A stretch of DNA of 64,000 nucleotides, from contig NZ_QXGR01000008.1 of assembly GCF_003604195.1 (NCBI RefSeq), forward strand, positions 121,101 through 185,100, written 5' to 3'. Shown here one piece after another: positions 32,032-43,779 of this stretch (within the stretch, counting starts at the first letter, position 1; each line of letters starts with the position of its first letter). The notes under the pieces are model-generated. The model saw nothing but the letters and a program-made list of their open reading frames with translations. It was not told the DNA's origin and made no database searches. The translations under genes were made by a program, and so were the position numbers. The DNA comes from Simplicispira lacusdiani (GTDB lineage Bacteria > Pseudomonadota > Gammaproteobacteria > Burkholderiales > Burkholderiaceae_C).

Positions 32032-32663
32032 TGGCCAAGCGCTTGTTCGACATCGCCTTCGCCGCCCTGGCCCTGCTGCTGCTGGGTCCGCTGCTGCTGG
32101 CCGTGGCGCTGTGGGTGCGGCTCGATTCGCCCGGGCCGGTGTTCTTCCGCCAGCAGCGCGTGGGACGCGGGGGCAGGCTGTTCTGCATCGTCAAGTTCCG
32201 CACCATGCGCCCGGAGGCCGAGGCCCTGGGCCCGCAGATCACCGTGGGCCAGGACGCGCGCATCACCCGCGCCGGGGCCTGGCTGCGCCGCAGCAAGCTC
32301 GACGAGTTGCCGCAGTTCCTCAATGTGCTGCGCGGCGACATGAGCGTGGTCGGCCCGCGCCCCGAGGTGCCGCGCTACGTGGCGCTCTACCCCGCCGAGG
32401 TGCGCGAGACCGTGCTGTCCGTGCGCCCTGGCATCACCGACCTGGCCTCGATCGAATTTCGCGACGAGAGCGCGCTGCTGGCCCGCAGCCCCGACCCCGA
32501 ACGCACCTATGTCGAGCAGGTCCTGCCCGCCAAGCTGCGCCATGCGCAGCAGTACGTGTGCACGCACACGCTGTGGCTGGACCTGCGCATCATTGCCTGG
32601 ACCGTGCTGGCCGTGCTGGGCCCGCACGCGGGGCAGCGCACCGATGGCGCCGATAACCCATAA
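32031..32663 (+). CDS. Initiating sugar-phosphate transferase (PglC/WcaJ-like)
   Basis: 210-residue monotopic phosphoglycosyl transferase that moves a sugar-phosphate onto undecaprenyl phosphate. One N-terminal membrane helix (LFDIAFAALALLLLGPLLL), then the conserved FFRQQRVGRGG, KFRTMRPEAE, SKLDELPQFLNVLRGDMSVVGPRPE motifs. The short PglC-like length, without the extra helices of WcaJ, is notable. Last gene of the operon; stop/start overlap with the aminotransferase; a terminator follows at 32676. Confidence 0.9.
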   Translation: MAKRLFDIAFAALALLLLGPLLLAVALWVRLDSPGPVFFRQQRVGRGGRLFCIVKFRTMRPEAEALGPQITVGQDARITRAGAWLRRSKLDELPQFLNVLRGDMSVVGPRPEVPRYVALYPAEVRETVLSVRPGITDLASIEFRDESALLARSPDPERTYVEQVLPAKLRHAQQYVCTHTLWLDLRIIAWTVLAVLGPHAGQRTDGADNP

Positions 32664-32675
32664 AATCAACGGTTT

Positions 32676-32697
32676 GGCTGGCAACAGCCCCTTTTTT
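32676..32697 (+). terminator. Rho-independent terminator of the glycan operon
   Basis: GGCTG-GCAA-CAGCC (32676-32689) followed by CC and six Ts. Short stem but a good T-run, 12 bp after the sugar-transferase stop and 24 bp before lysS. Confidence 0.65.
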
Positions 32698-32720
32698 CCT
32701 GCCCCGTAGCCACGGCCCCT

Positions 32721-34250
<1,530 letters not shown>

Positions 34251-34273
34251 CCCGGCCGCCCAGGCCCCCTGCC

Positions 34274-35308
34274 ATGACATCCGCCCAGCCCATCGAAACC
34301 TCCGCATCCCTGCTGCCGCCGATCGGCATGGGCCCCATGTCCGTGCTGGTGGTCGAGGACCAGGATTCGGTCCGCGCCGCGCTGGTGGGCGAGCTGCGCC
34401 ATGCTGGCGTCAGCGATGTGCTGGAGGCTCCCAATGGCGATGTGGCACTGCACCTGTTCAAGCTGCGCCGCCCGGACCTGGTGCTGCTCGACATCCGCCT
34501 GCCGGGCAACGACGGCTACTGGGTCGCGCAGCAGATGCGCATGGCCGAGCCGGGTGACTGGACGCCCATCATCTTCCTCTCCGGCCTGGACAACGACCTC
34601 GACGTCTGGCGTGGCATCGAGGCCGGCGGCGACGACTACCTCGTCAAGCCCGTCAAGCCCATCGTGCTCGTGGCCAAGCTGCGCGCCATGCGCCGCCTGC
34701 TCGACATGCGACGGCGCCTCGTGGGCCTGACCGAGGAGCTGCACCTGGCCAACCAGCGCCTCAACGAGATGGTGGAGGTGGACGCCCTCACGGGCCTGGT
34801 GAACCGGCGCGGCTTCGACCGCATCCTGCACAGCGAGATCATCGCGGCGCGGCGCGACGGCACGCCGCTCACGCTCATGCTCTGCGACCTGGACCACTTC
34901 AAGCGCTACAACGACACCGCCGGCCATGTACGGGGCGACGGCTGCCTGAAGGAAGTGGCCCGGGTGCTGCACGAGGTCTGCGTGCGCCCGCGTGACGTGG
35001 CCTCGCGCTACGGCGGCGAGGAGTTCGCGCTGATCCTGCCCAGCACGCCGCGCTCGGGCGCCATGACCTTCGCGCGCGCCCTGGGCCAGTTGCTGCGCAC
35101 GCGCGCCATCGCCCACCCGGATTCGCCACTGGGCGACGTGCTCACGCTCTCGGGCGGCATCACCACCTGCGTGCCCGACGAAAACACCAGCGCCGAAGGC
35201 ATGATCATGCGTGCCGACCAGGCCCTCTATGCCGCCAAGGCACAGGGGCGCGACCGCTTCTTCAGCTTCGAGATGCAGCTGGACACGGTGGAGCAGCGCC
35301 CCGGCTGA
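34274..35308 (+). CDS. Response regulator with GGDEF diguanylate cyclase domain
   Basis: 344-residue two-domain protein. Receiver domain at about residues 16-135 (SVLVVEDQDSVRAALVG; phosphoacceptor Asp73 in VLLDIRLPGN; conserved Lys in DDYLVKPVKP). After a short coiled coil, the GGDEF domain carries GGEEF at 247-251, so it should be an active c-di-GMP synthase, and RPRD five residues upstream as the RxxD inhibitory site. No partner histidine kinase is adjacent. Only 23 bp after lysS. Confidence 0.92.
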   Translation: MTSAQPIETSASLLPPIGMGPMSVLVVEDQDSVRAALVGELRHAGVSDVLEAPNGDVALHLFKLRRPDLVLLDIRLPGNDGYWVAQQMRMAEPGDWTPIIFLSGLDNDLDVWRGIEAGGDDYLVKPVKPIVLVAKLRAMRRLLDMRRRLVGLTEELHLANQRLNEMVEVDALTGLVNRRGFDRILHSEIIAARRDGTPLTLMLCDLDHFKRYNDTAGHVRGDGCLKEVARVLHEVCVRPRDVASRYGGEEFALILPSTPRSGAMTFARALGQLLRTRAIAHPDSPLGDVLTLSGGITTCVPDENTSAEGMIMRADQALYAAKAQGRDRFFSFEMQLDTVEQRPG

Positions 35309-35329
35309 GGCGCGCCGCCACTGCCGCCG

Positions 35330-36412
35330 CTACGGCAGCATCTCCAGCGCCTGCTGGTAGGCCGGCTGGAACATCAGATCGTCCCAGGCCAGCGGCAGGG
35401 TCTGCGGCAGCAGCGCCACGCGGCGCGATTCGCTGTCCTGGCTGGGCTGCCATTCGCCCTGCGCCTGCTGCGCGGCCAGGCCGTCGAGCAGCTCGTCCAC
35501 CACATGGCCGTCGCCCAGGCTCTGGTTGCACAGCAACACCAGGTCGCACCCGGCCTGCAGCGCGGCCACGGCCGCCTCGGTGTAGCCGACGAGCCGCCCG
35601 TCGATGCGGCGCGCGCCCTCCATGCTCAGGTCGTCGCTGAAGATGGCCCCGTCGAAGCCCAGCCGCCCCCGCAGGATGTCCTGCAGCCACTTGCGCGAGA
35701 AGCCTGCCGGCCGGCTGTCCACCTTGGGGTAGATCACATGCGCGGGCATCACGCTGGTGAGCGTGCCGCGCAGCCAGGCATAGGGCGCGGCGTCGTCCTG
35801 CAGGAGGGCCTTGAGGCCGCGCCGGTCCACGGGGATTTCGGTGTGCGAATCGGCCTTGACGAAGCCGTGCCCCGGAAAGTGCTTGCCGCAGTGCGCCATG
35901 CCGGCCTGCAGCAGGCCGTGCGCCAGACTCTTGGCCAGCAGCGCGACCACGCGGGGGTCGGCGTGGAAGGCGCGGTCGCCGATCACGCCGCTGCCGCCCC
36001 AATCCAGGTCGAGCACGGGGGTGAAGGAGAAGTCCACGCCGCAGGCGCGCAACTCGCTGGCCAGCACGTAGCCCGCCGCCGTGGCGGCATTGGTGGCCGC
36101 CATGGCGCCGCTGCCCGGGCCGCCCTTGCCGTCCTGCATCCACATCGCGCCCAGGGCGCGCATGGGCGGCAGATGCGTGAAGCCGTCGCTGCGAAAGCGC
36201 TGCACGCGCCCGCCTTCATGGTCCACGCAGATCAGCAGGTCGTCGCGCACGGCCTTGATGGCGCTGGTGAGTTCGAGCAACTGCGCGCGGTTTTCCCAGT
36301 TGCGCGTGAACAGGATCACGCCGCCTGTCAGCGGGTGCGCGAGGCGGCGGCGGTCGTCGGCGCTGAGCTGGGTGCCGGCGATGTCGAGGATGAGGGGGGC
36401 GTGCTCGGTCAT
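35330..36412 (-). CDS. nagZ: Beta-N-acetylhexosaminidase NagZ
   Basis: Family 3 glycosidase removing N-acetylglucosamine from anhydromuropeptides in cell-wall recycling, 360 residues. LICVDHEGGRVQRF, KHFPGHGFVKADSHTEIP (the catalytic His/Asp dyad loop) and IFSDDLSMEGAR (nucleophile Asp) are intact. Upstream gene on this strand is acpS, but with a repeat between nagZ's start and acpS's stop. Convergent with the diguanylate cyclase gene, 21 bp apart. Confidence 0.95.
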   Translation of the reverse strand: MTEHAPLILDIAGTQLSADDRRRLAHPLTGGVILFTRNWENRAQLLELTSAIKAVRDDLLICVDHEGGRVQRFRSDGFTHLPPMRALGAMWMQDGKGGPGSGAMAATNAATAAGYVLASELRACGVDFSFTPVLDLDWGGSGVIGDRAFHADPRVVALLAKSLAHGLLQAGMAHCGKHFPGHGFVKADSHTEIPVDRRGLKALLQDDAAPYAWLRGTLTSVMPAHVIYPKVDSRPAGFSRKWLQDILRGRLGFDGAIFSDDLSMEGARRIDGRLVGYTEAAVAALQAGCDLVLLCNQSLGDGHVVDELLDGLAAQQAQGEWQPSQDSESRRVALLPQTLPLAWDDLMFQPAYQQALEMLP

Positions 36413-36419
36413 GGTTATC

Positions 36420-36476
36420 AGCAGTGATTTGCTACTGATTTTATAGCTGCTTGCGCTTATATATCAAGCGTCAGGG
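36420..36476. repeat. Short interspersed hairpin repeat (family 1), nagZ-acpS gap
   Basis: GATTTTATAGCTGCTTGCGCTT followed by ATATATCAAGCGTCAGGG: the clearest short copy of family 1. It supplies the acpS stop codon (TGA at 36464-36466 on the minus strand), so its insertion or spread has set the end of acpS. Confidence 0.65.
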
Positions 36477-36868
36477 CCTTGTTTTTCCACCACACAAAAG
36501 CTCGCGGCATAGTCGGTTTCATCCGTCACGCTCAGGTGCGCCGTGAGCGCGCGCGCCTCGAACCATTCCTTGAGCGCGCCGTGCAGCACGATGACCGGCT
36601 GGCCGCTGGGCAGCTTGCCCACCTCGCAGGAGCGCCAGGTCATGGGCATGCGCATGCCCAGGCCGATGGCCTTGCTGAACGCCTCCTTGGCGGAAAAGCG
36701 CGTGGCCAGGTAGCGCACGCCGCGCTCGGGCCAGCGCGCGCTGCGCTCGCGCCAGGTAGCCAGCTCGGCCTCGCTGAGCACCTTCTCGGCGAAACGGTCG
36801 CCGTGGCGCTCCAGGCTGGCCTGGATGCGCCGCACGTCGCAGATGTCGGTGCCGATGCCGTAGATCAT
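36464..36868 (-). CDS. acpS: Holo-[acyl-carrier-protein] synthase
   Basis: Transfers 4'-phosphopantetheine from CoA to Ser37 of acyl carrier protein, 134 residues. [16 protein letters not shown] (metal-binding Asp) and [18 protein letters not shown] (catalytic region Glu/Lys) are diagnostic. ATG at 36868 taken as the family start; the frame is open 13 codons further. Partner ACP is encoded at 48869. Follows pdxJ in the usual order; flanked on both sides by family-1 repeats. Confidence 0.95.
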   Translation of the reverse strand: MIYGIGTDICDVRRIQASLERHGDRFAEKVLSEAELATWRERSARWPERGVRYLATRFSAKEAFSKAIGLGMRMPMTWRSCEVGKLPSGQPVIVLHGALKEWFEARALTAHLSVTDETDYAASFCVVEKQGPDA

Positions 36869-36869
36869 G

Positions 36870-36928
36870 GTTTTAAATGGAATTGGCCTGTAGCGCCCAC
36901 CCATCAAGCGTCAGAAGCTATTGAATCA
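36870..36928. repeat. Short interspersed hairpin repeat (family 1), acpS-pdxJ gap
   Basis: GGCCTGTAGCGCCC, a short centre, then CCATCAAGCGTCAGAAGCTATTGAATC. A diverged copy whose right end again provides a stop codon, that of pdxJ (36926-36928). Confidence 0.55.
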
Positions 36929-37684
36929 GGAGCATCCGGCATCGATGCAGGCCTGGTAGGCCCACACCGTGGCGGCGTAGCCCAGCTCCAGCGCGTCGGC
37001 GATGAGCGCGTGGCCGATGGAAACCTCCAGCAGCCCGGGCACGGTGCGCACGAAGGCCGCCAGGTTGTCGCGGTTGAGGTCGTGGCCGGCGTTCACCCCC
37101 AGGCCCGCATCGAGCGCGGCCTGGGCGGCGGCGCAGTAGCGTTCCAGCTCGGCGGCCTGGCGGTCGGTGCCCCAGGCGGCGGCGTAGGGCTCGGTGTAGA
37201 GCTCAACGCGGTCGGCGCCCACGGCCCGCGCCAGCGCCATCTGCGCCGGCACCGGGTCCATGAACAGGCTCACGCGCACACCGAGCTGCTGGCACTCGGC
37301 GATCAGCGGTCGCAGGCGCTCGGCATCCTGCGGGAAGCTCCAGCCGTGGTCGCTGGTGAACTGGTCTTCGCTGTCGGGCACGAAGGTGGCCTGGTGGGGG
37401 CGCACCTGGCGGATGAAATCCATCAGGTTCTGCGAGGGGTTGCCTTCGATGTTGTATTCGCGGCCAGGCCAGGCACGCATCAGCTCGGCCAGCTCGTGCA
37501 CGTCGTGCGCGCGGATGTGGCGCTCGTCGGGGCGCGGATGCACCGTGATGCCCTGGGCGCCCGCCTGCAGGCACAGCAGCGCAGCGCGCGTGACGCTGGG
37601 AATGCCGAGATGCCGCGTGTTGCGCACGAGCGCGACCTTGTTGACATTGACCGACAGCGCGGTGCGGTGGGAAGCAGAATTCAT
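36926..37684 (-). CDS. pdxJ: Pyridoxine 5'-phosphate synthase
   Basis: TIM-barrel enzyme joining 1-deoxyxylulose 5-phosphate and aminoacetone phosphate to make vitamin B6, 252 residues from [24 protein letters not shown], cut here to its first segment for identification. [26 protein letters not shown] and [11 protein letters not shown] motifs are intact. The frame continues upstream into recO but overlaps it. Its ATG overlaps the end of recO by 4 bp, so it is translationally coupled. Confidence 0.95.
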   Translation of the reverse strand: MNSASHRTALSVNVNKVALVRNTRHLGIPSVTRAALLCLQAGAQGITVHPRPDERHIRAHDVHELAELMRAWPGREYNIEGNPSQNLMDFIRQVRPHQATFVPDSEDQFTSDHGWSFPQDAERLRPLIAECQQLGVRVSLFMDPVPAQMALARAVGADRVELYTEPYAAAWGTDRQAAELERYCAAAQAALDAGLGVNAGHDLNRDNLAAFVRTVPGLLEVSIGHALIADALELGYAATVWAYQACIDAGCS

Positions 37685-38442
37685 AGCGATTGCATGTCCA
37701 TCATGAACTGGCGCGTGCGCAGCAGCGGGCTGCCGCAATGGTATTGCAACAAGGCGCGCAGTTGCGGCTTGAGCTCGGCGGCCGCCGGCGCCACGGCGCG
37801 CAGCAGGTCGGTGAAAGCGGCGCCCTCCTGCAGCGCGGCGTGCAGGGCCTGCCACTGCGCCCCGGCCAGGCTGGCGCGGTCCTGGGGCGCGGCGGCCGCG
37901 CGCAGGCCGGCCTCGGCCACCAGGGTGTAGCGGGCTTGAGGCTCCAGGGCGCCGAGGGTGAGCGTCTGGGTGTCCAGCGCCGGCAGCAGGCCGATCTCGC
38001 GCAGCAGCAGCAGCTCGAAGCTGCGCAGCACGGGTTCGAGCGCCTCGCCATGCTCGCTGGCCAGCACGCGCACCACCGCGGTGTAGGTGTCGAACAGGAC
38101 GGCATGCGCGTCATCGCGCGCCAGCAGGCGCAGCAGCAGCTCGTTGAGGTAGGTGCCCGACAGCAACGCGTCGCCCGTGGGCATGGTGTGTCCCCCCACC
38201 CATTCCGCGCCCTTGAGGGTGTGGATATCGCCCGCACCCTCGCCTTGCGTCCAGGTCAAATGCAGGGGCTGCAGCGGCAGCAGCACCGGCCGGAAATTGG
38301 AGCTGGGCTTCTTGGCGCCCTTGGCCACCAACGCGATGCGGCCGTGGTGGCGCGTGAACACCTCCAGGATGACGCTGGACTCGCTCCAGTCGTAGCGGTG
38401 CAGCACGAAGGCAGGTTCGTTGGAGAAGCGGCGGGCCGGCAT
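37681..38442 (-). CDS. recO: DNA repair protein RecO
   Basis: RecFOR mediator that loads RecA on SSB-coated DNA, 253 residues. N-terminal OB fold ([37 protein letters not shown]), then the helical domain. The C-terminal zinc-finger cysteines of some RecO proteins are absent, as usual in proteobacteria. Order era-recO-pdxJ-acpS is conserved. Preceded by 190 bp containing two different repeats. Confidence 0.93.
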   Translation of the reverse strand: MPARRFSNEPAFVLHRYDWSESSVILEVFTRHHGRIALVAKGAKKPSSNFRPVLLPLQPLHLTWTQGEGAGDIHTLKGAEWVGGHTMPTGDALLSGTYLNELLLRLLARDDAHAVLFDTYTAVVRVLASEHGEALEPVLRSFELLLLREIGLLPALDTQTLTLGALEPQARYTLVAEAGLRAAAAPQDRASLAGAQWQALHAALQEGAAFTDLLRAVAPAAAELKPQLRALLQYHCGSPLLRTRQFMMDMQSL

Positions 38443-38445
38443 GAT

Positions 38446-38500
38446 GCTATGGATTCAATAGCTGCCAGCGGATGACCGATAAGCGCTGGCGGCTGATTTC
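38446..38500. repeat. Short interspersed hairpin repeat (family 1), upstream of recO
   Basis: ATTCAATAGCTGCCAGCGG, then ATAAGCGCTGGCGGCTGATTT: near-perfect arms AGCTGCCAGCG / CGCTGGCGGCT. It ends a few bases from the recO start, so it would be in the recO 5' untranslated region. Confidence 0.65.
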
Positions 38501-38555
38501 GTTATCGGCCCATGCTACAGACTGCCGCCCACACCAGCAGACGCCGTGGAACTGG

Positions 38556-38629
38556 CTTCGCCAGGCCACTGGCGTCGTCCTCCCTCCCGCAGGAGAGGGG
38601 GGAAGGCGCGCAGCGCCTCAGGGGGGTGC
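38556..38629 (-). repeat. GC-rich 3'-end repeat (family 2), copy C
   Basis: On the minus strand CACCCCCCTGAGGCGCTGCG, then CGCCTTCCCCCCTCTCC-TGC-GGGAGGGAGGACG. It matches the first half of copies A and B and again begins directly after a stop codon, that of era (38633-38635), in the same orientation as the gene. Confidence 0.7.
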
Positions 38630-38632
38630 TCC

Positions 38633-39652
38633 TCATTCATAGCCGAACGAGCGCACGCGCGCCTCGTCGTCGGCCCAGCCCGAACGCACCTTGACCCACA
38701 GCTCCAGGAACACCTTGGCGTCGAGGAGTTTTTCCAGCTCCTGGCGCGCCTCTGTGCCGATGCGCTTGAGGCGCTCGCCCTTGTCGCCGATGATCATGGC
38801 CTTGTGGCTGTCGCGCTCGACTACGATGGTGGCGGCAATGCGCACCAGGCGCTTGTGCTGCTTGCTCGCCTCTTCCTCGAACTTGTCGATGATGACGGTG
38901 GAGGTGTAGGGCAGCTCGTCGCCCGTGAAGCGGAACAGTTTCTCGCGCACAGTCTCGGAGGCCAGGAACTTCTCGCTGCGGTCGGTCAGCTCGTCCTCGC
39001 CGTACCACCAGGGGGCCTCGGGCAGGTATTTCTCGCAGATGCCGAAGAGGCGCTCGATGTCGCCCTTGTTCTTGGCCGACATGGGCACGAACTCGGCGAA
39101 CGGGTGGCGCTCCTGCATGCCCTTGAGCCAGGGCGCAATCTCGGCGCGGCGGTGCACCATGTCGAGCTTGTTGGCAATGAGCAGCGTGGGAATGCCGGGC
39201 TTGAACAGCGACAGCACCTTGGCGTCGGCCAGCGTGAAACTGCCGGCCTCGACCACGAAGAGGATCAGGTCCACGTCGCCGATGGCGCCCATCACGGTCT
39301 TGTTGAGCGACTTGTTCAACGCCGTGGCATGGCGCGTCTGGAAGCCGGGCGTGTCGACGAAGACGAACTGCGTGGCGCCCAGCGTGCGGATGCCGGTGAT
39401 GCGGTGGCGCGTGGTTTGCGCCTTGCGCGAGGTGATGCTGATCTTCTGACCGACCAGCGCGTTGAGCAGCGTGGACTTGCCCACGTTGGGCTTGCCCACG
39501 ATGGCGATCACGCCACAGCGCTGGCCCGACGTATCGGCGGCAGGCGCGCCCGCAGGGCGGGCTGCCGCCAGCATGGCCTCCAGGTCGTTCTGGCCTTCAG
39601 CGCCCTTTTTTTCTGCGCTGTCAGCTACATTTTTAGTAGCATCTTCATTCAT
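38633..39652 (-). CDS. era: GTPase Era
   Basis: Ribosome-assembly GTPase that binds 16S rRNA, 339 residues. G motifs: [28 protein letters not shown]; the KH domain near the C-terminus carries [14 protein letters not shown]. The N-terminus is about 45 residues longer than in E. coli Era, and part of it ([13 protein letters not shown]) is encoded by a family-1 repeat sequence, GATGCTACTAAAAATGTAGC. ATG at 39652 overlaps the rnc stop by 4 bp; the frame is open upstream but runs into rnc. Confidence 0.96.
   Translation of the reverse strand: MNEDATKNVADSAEKKGAEGQNDLEAMLAAARPAGAPAADTSGQRCGVIAIVGKPNVGKSTLLNALVGQKISITSRKAQTTRHRITGIRTLGATQFVFVDTPGFQTRHATALNKSLNKTVMGAIGDVDLILFVVEAGSFTLADAKVLSLFKPGIPTLLIANKLDMVHRRAEIAPWLKGMQERHPFAEFVPMSAKNKGDIERLFGICEKYLPEAPWWYGEDELTDRSEKFLASETVREKLFRFTGDELPYTSTVIIDKFEEEASKQHKRLVRIAATIVVERDSHKAMIIGDKGERLKRIGTEARQELEKLLDAKVFLELWVKVRSGWADDEARVRSFGYE
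39614..39640. repeat. Family-1 repeat fragment inside era
   Basis: GCGCTGTCAGCTACATTTTTAGTAGC lies in codons 5-13 of era, inside the poorly conserved N-terminal tail. It reads as coding sequence in frame, so the repeat has become part of the protein or the tail arose from it. Confidence 0.5.
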
Positions 39653-40332
39653 GTGTGTCTTGCTTTCAGTGTGGCCAGCATGGCGGTGGCGGCGGATTGC
39701 TCGCCCGCACGGCGCGAGCCGCCAGTACCACGCTCGGTCAGGGACAGCTCGGGGATGGCGCACTCGACGTCAAAGGTCTGCTTGTGCGCCGCGCCGGCGG
39801 TGCCCACCACGCGGTATTGAGGCAGTTGCATTTTGCGACCCTGCAACCACTCCTGCAATGCGGTCTTGGCGTCCTTGGCCGCCGCCTGCATCTGGGGGTT
39901 GATCTCGACGGCTTCATACAGCCGGTGCACCAGCGCTTCGGCGCCGGCATAGCCGGCGTCGAGATAGACGGCACCGATCAGGGCTTCCAGGGCATCGGCC
40001 AGGATAGAGGGGCGCTTGTGCCCGCCCGAGCGCAACTCGCCTTCCCCCAGGCGCAGCACTTCGGGCAGGCTCAGGCCGAGGGCCAGGCGGTGCAGAGTGT
40101 CCTCCTTGACCAGGTTGGCCCGCACGCGCGAGAGATCGCCTTCGGGCAAAGCGCTGAGCCGCTGGTACAGCAGGCTGGAGATGGCCAGGCTCAGAACGGA
40201 GTCACCAAGGAATTCCAGCCGCTCGTTGTGGTCGGCGCTGAAGCTGCGGTGCGTCACGGCGCGCTGCAGCAGCGCGGGATCGGAAAAACGGTGCTGCAGC
40301 CGCGACTGCAGCGAGACAAGAGCGGGCTGCAC
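39649..40332 (-). CDS. rnc: Ribonuclease III
   Basis: Double-strand-specific endoribonuclease that processes rRNA and mRNAs, 227 residues. Signature [11 protein letters not shown] at 37-47 with the catalytic acids, [14 protein letters not shown] as the second acidic motif, and a C-terminal dsRNA-binding domain (about 155-225, [20 protein letters not shown]). Starts directly (1 bp) after the DUF4845 gene and overlaps era, giving the usual lepB-rnc-era order. Confidence 0.96.
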   Translation of the reverse strand: MQPALVSLQSRLQHRFSDPALLQRAVTHRSFSADHNERLEFLGDSVLSLAISSLLYQRLSALPEGDLSRVRANLVKEDTLHRLALGLSLPEVLRLGEGELRSGGHKRPSILADALEALIGAVYLDAGYAGAEALVHRLYEAVEINPQMQAAAKDAKTALQEWLQGRKMQLPQYRVVGTAGAAHKQTFDVECAIPELSLTERGTGGSRRAGEQSAATAMLATLKARHT

Positions 40333-40698
40333 CTACTTGGTCGAATCTTCGAAGCGGTAGACCAGATAGGCCGGACCCGCGAGGGCGATCTCGCGCGAGT
40401 ACTTGAACGACACGACTATCTTGTCACCTCGCTTGGTCACATCAAGATCCTTACCCTTGATCGAAGCAATATCGTCAATAGCTGCTGCCCGATCAAAAAC
40501 TGCACGGACATCCGGCACGGTAGACCCCTCTTTCGCAGCCTTCGCTGCAGCCTTCTGGATAGCTTGATACTCCAAGAAGATCGGTATCGACTGGCCACCG
40601 ATGGCGAACGCTGCCACGGCGAGCAGGCCGATGAAGATGACACCAATGAACGACAGGCCACGCTGGCGCGCCCGGCTGACTGTACGTTGAGCATGCAT
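40333..40698 (-). CDS. DUF4845 family membrane-anchored protein
   Basis: 121-residue protein found between lepB and rnc in betaproteobacteria. Basic N-terminus, one membrane helix (LSFIGVIFIGLLAVAAFAIGG), then a soluble domain; the arrangement resembles pseudopilin-like or type II signal-anchored proteins. Function unknown. 40 bp after lepB. Codon use is somewhat AT-richer in the middle (GATCGAAGCAATATCGTC, AATAGCTGCTG), where a faint match to the family-1 repeat occurs. Confidence 0.8.
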   Translation of the reverse strand: MHAQRTVSRARQRGLSFIGVIFIGLLAVAAFAIGGQSIPIFLEYQAIQKAAAKAAKEGSTVPDVRAVFDRAAAIDDIASIKGKDLDVTKRGDKIVVSFKYSREIALAGPAYLVYRFEDSTK

Positions 40699-40738
40699 AC
40701 CCTATCTCCCCTTGGTTGTTCGCCGTGTCTGCGACGGC

Positions 40739-41712
40739 TCAGTTGAAAGACCCGATGCGCTTGAGGCTGCCGAAGTTCATCCAGACGAAGAAGGCCTTGC
40801 CCACGATGTTGGCCTCGGGCACGAAGCCCCAGTAGCGCGAATCGAGCGAATTATCGCGGTTGTCGCCCATCATGAAGTAATGCCCCTCGGGGACCTTGCA
40901 CACGACGCCTTCCACACTGTAGCGGCAGTTGTCGCGGTAGGCAAAGTTGCTGGCCCCCTGGACAAAGGCCGGAGCCTCTGGATTGTTCAGCAGCCGGTGG
41001 GGGCGATCCCCCAATTGCTCCTCGTACTGCTTGAAGTAGCGCATCGTGCTTTCATCGAAGAAGTCGGGCGCCGTGGATGTCTCCACGGGTTTGCCGTTCA
41101 CGGTGAGGCGCTTGTTCAGGTAGGCCACCTCGTCTCCCGGCACGCCGACCACGCGCTTGATGTAGTCGAAGCTGGGCTGGGGCGGGTAGCGGAACACCAT
41201 CACATCGCCGCGCTGGGGCGAGTTCATCTCGATGATCTTGGTGTTGATAACCGGCAGGCGCACGCCGTAGGTGAACTTGTTCACCAGGATCAGGTCGCCC
41301 ACCAGCAGCGTCGGCACCATGGAACCCGAAGGGATCTTGAAGGGTTCGAACAGGAAGGAGCGCAGCAGGAAGACGGCGACGATCACCGGAAACAGGCCGG
41401 CCGTCCAATCCAGCCACCAGGGCTGCATGAGCAGGCGCTCTTTCGAATCCTGGACGTCGATGTCCACCTTGGCGATACCCATGCGGTCGAGTTCGGCGCG
41501 GCGCTGGGCGGCGGCATCCTCGACGGCCTGGGCCGCGCGCAGGCGCTGCGGCAGGAAGTAAAACCGCTCGGCCAGCCAGTAGGCCCCCGTCACGACCGTG
41601 GCCAGGAAGAGCAGCAGGGCGAAATTGCCTTCGATCGCGCCGAAATACCAGGCGCCCATGTAGCCCGCGAACGCGGCCAGCACCAGCGAAGTGAGGATCT
41701 GCATGGCCTGCA

Positions 41713-41713
<1 letters not shown>
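40739..41713 (-). CDS. lepB: Signal peptidase I
   Basis: Membrane serine protease cleaving Sec/Tat signal peptides, 324 residues. Two N-terminal membrane helices (about 5-25 and 100-125), catalytic Ser in IPSGSMVPTLLVGD, Lys in FDYIKRVVGVPGD, and the C-terminal GDNRDNSLDSRYWGFVP box. Its ATG overlaps the lepA stop codon (41711-41715), a typical lepA-lepB operon. Confidence 0.96.
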
Positions 41714-43521
<1,808 letters not shown>

Positions 43522-43562
43522 CAACGAAAACCGTCAAGTGTTTGAATTACCAGGGGGCACAC

Positions 43563-43631
43563 AAGAAAAAAGGGCGCGTCGACTGATGACGCGCCCTGAA
43601 CCAACAATCTTTGGCAACTGCGATTGGTTGG
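43563..43631 (-). ncRNA. Candidate small RNA upstream of lepA
   Basis: On the minus strand TACAAT (43638-43643) would start an RNA near 43631. It would fold into a first stem from AACCAATC with GATTGTTGGTT (one bulge) and end in a perfect 9-bp terminator GGGCGCGTC/GACGCGCCC with a 7-nt loop and six Us: about 68 nt in all. The -35 region is poor, and the terminator could instead serve a read-through transcript from mucD. No known RNA family was recognised. Confidence 0.3.
43566..43596 (-). terminator. Rho-independent terminator upstream of lepA
   Basis: On the minus strand GGGCGCGTC-N7-GACGCGCCC followed by TTTTTTCTTG. It lies 45 bp before the lepA start, so it ends something transcribed from the mucD side rather than lepA itself. 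Confidence 0.85.
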
Positions 43632-43713
43632 AGCTTCATTGTAGGCAAAAAGCCGGCAAGAAAAAGGCCGTTTCGCAGCCTTCGCGGGTCGTTGCAGGGC
43701 GGCAACAAGTATT

Positions 43714-43779
43714 TTATCCACAACTTATCAACATACTCGATGCCAAACAAAGGACAACATGTGCGTGACCTGTGGATCA
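43714..43779. promoter_or_regulatory. Cluster of three DnaA boxes
   Basis: TTATCCACA (43714-43722, exact), TTATCAACA (43725-43733, one mismatch, spaced 11 bp) and TGTGGATCA (43771-43779, reverse, one mismatch). No AT-rich unwinding repeats typical of an origin were seen, and dnaA is not in the window. It may titrate DnaA or regulate a nearby promoter. Confidence 0.45.

Noticed and set aside
37203..37574. Alternate minus-strand frame inside pdxJ
   Set aside because: Arg/Pro/Ala-rich frame-shifted shadow of pdxJ.
43714..43779. Replication origin
   Set aside because: Three DnaA boxes but no tandem AT-rich 13-mers, no dnaA/dnaN next to it, and the neighbouring genes (mucD, lepA) are not typical origin neighbours.
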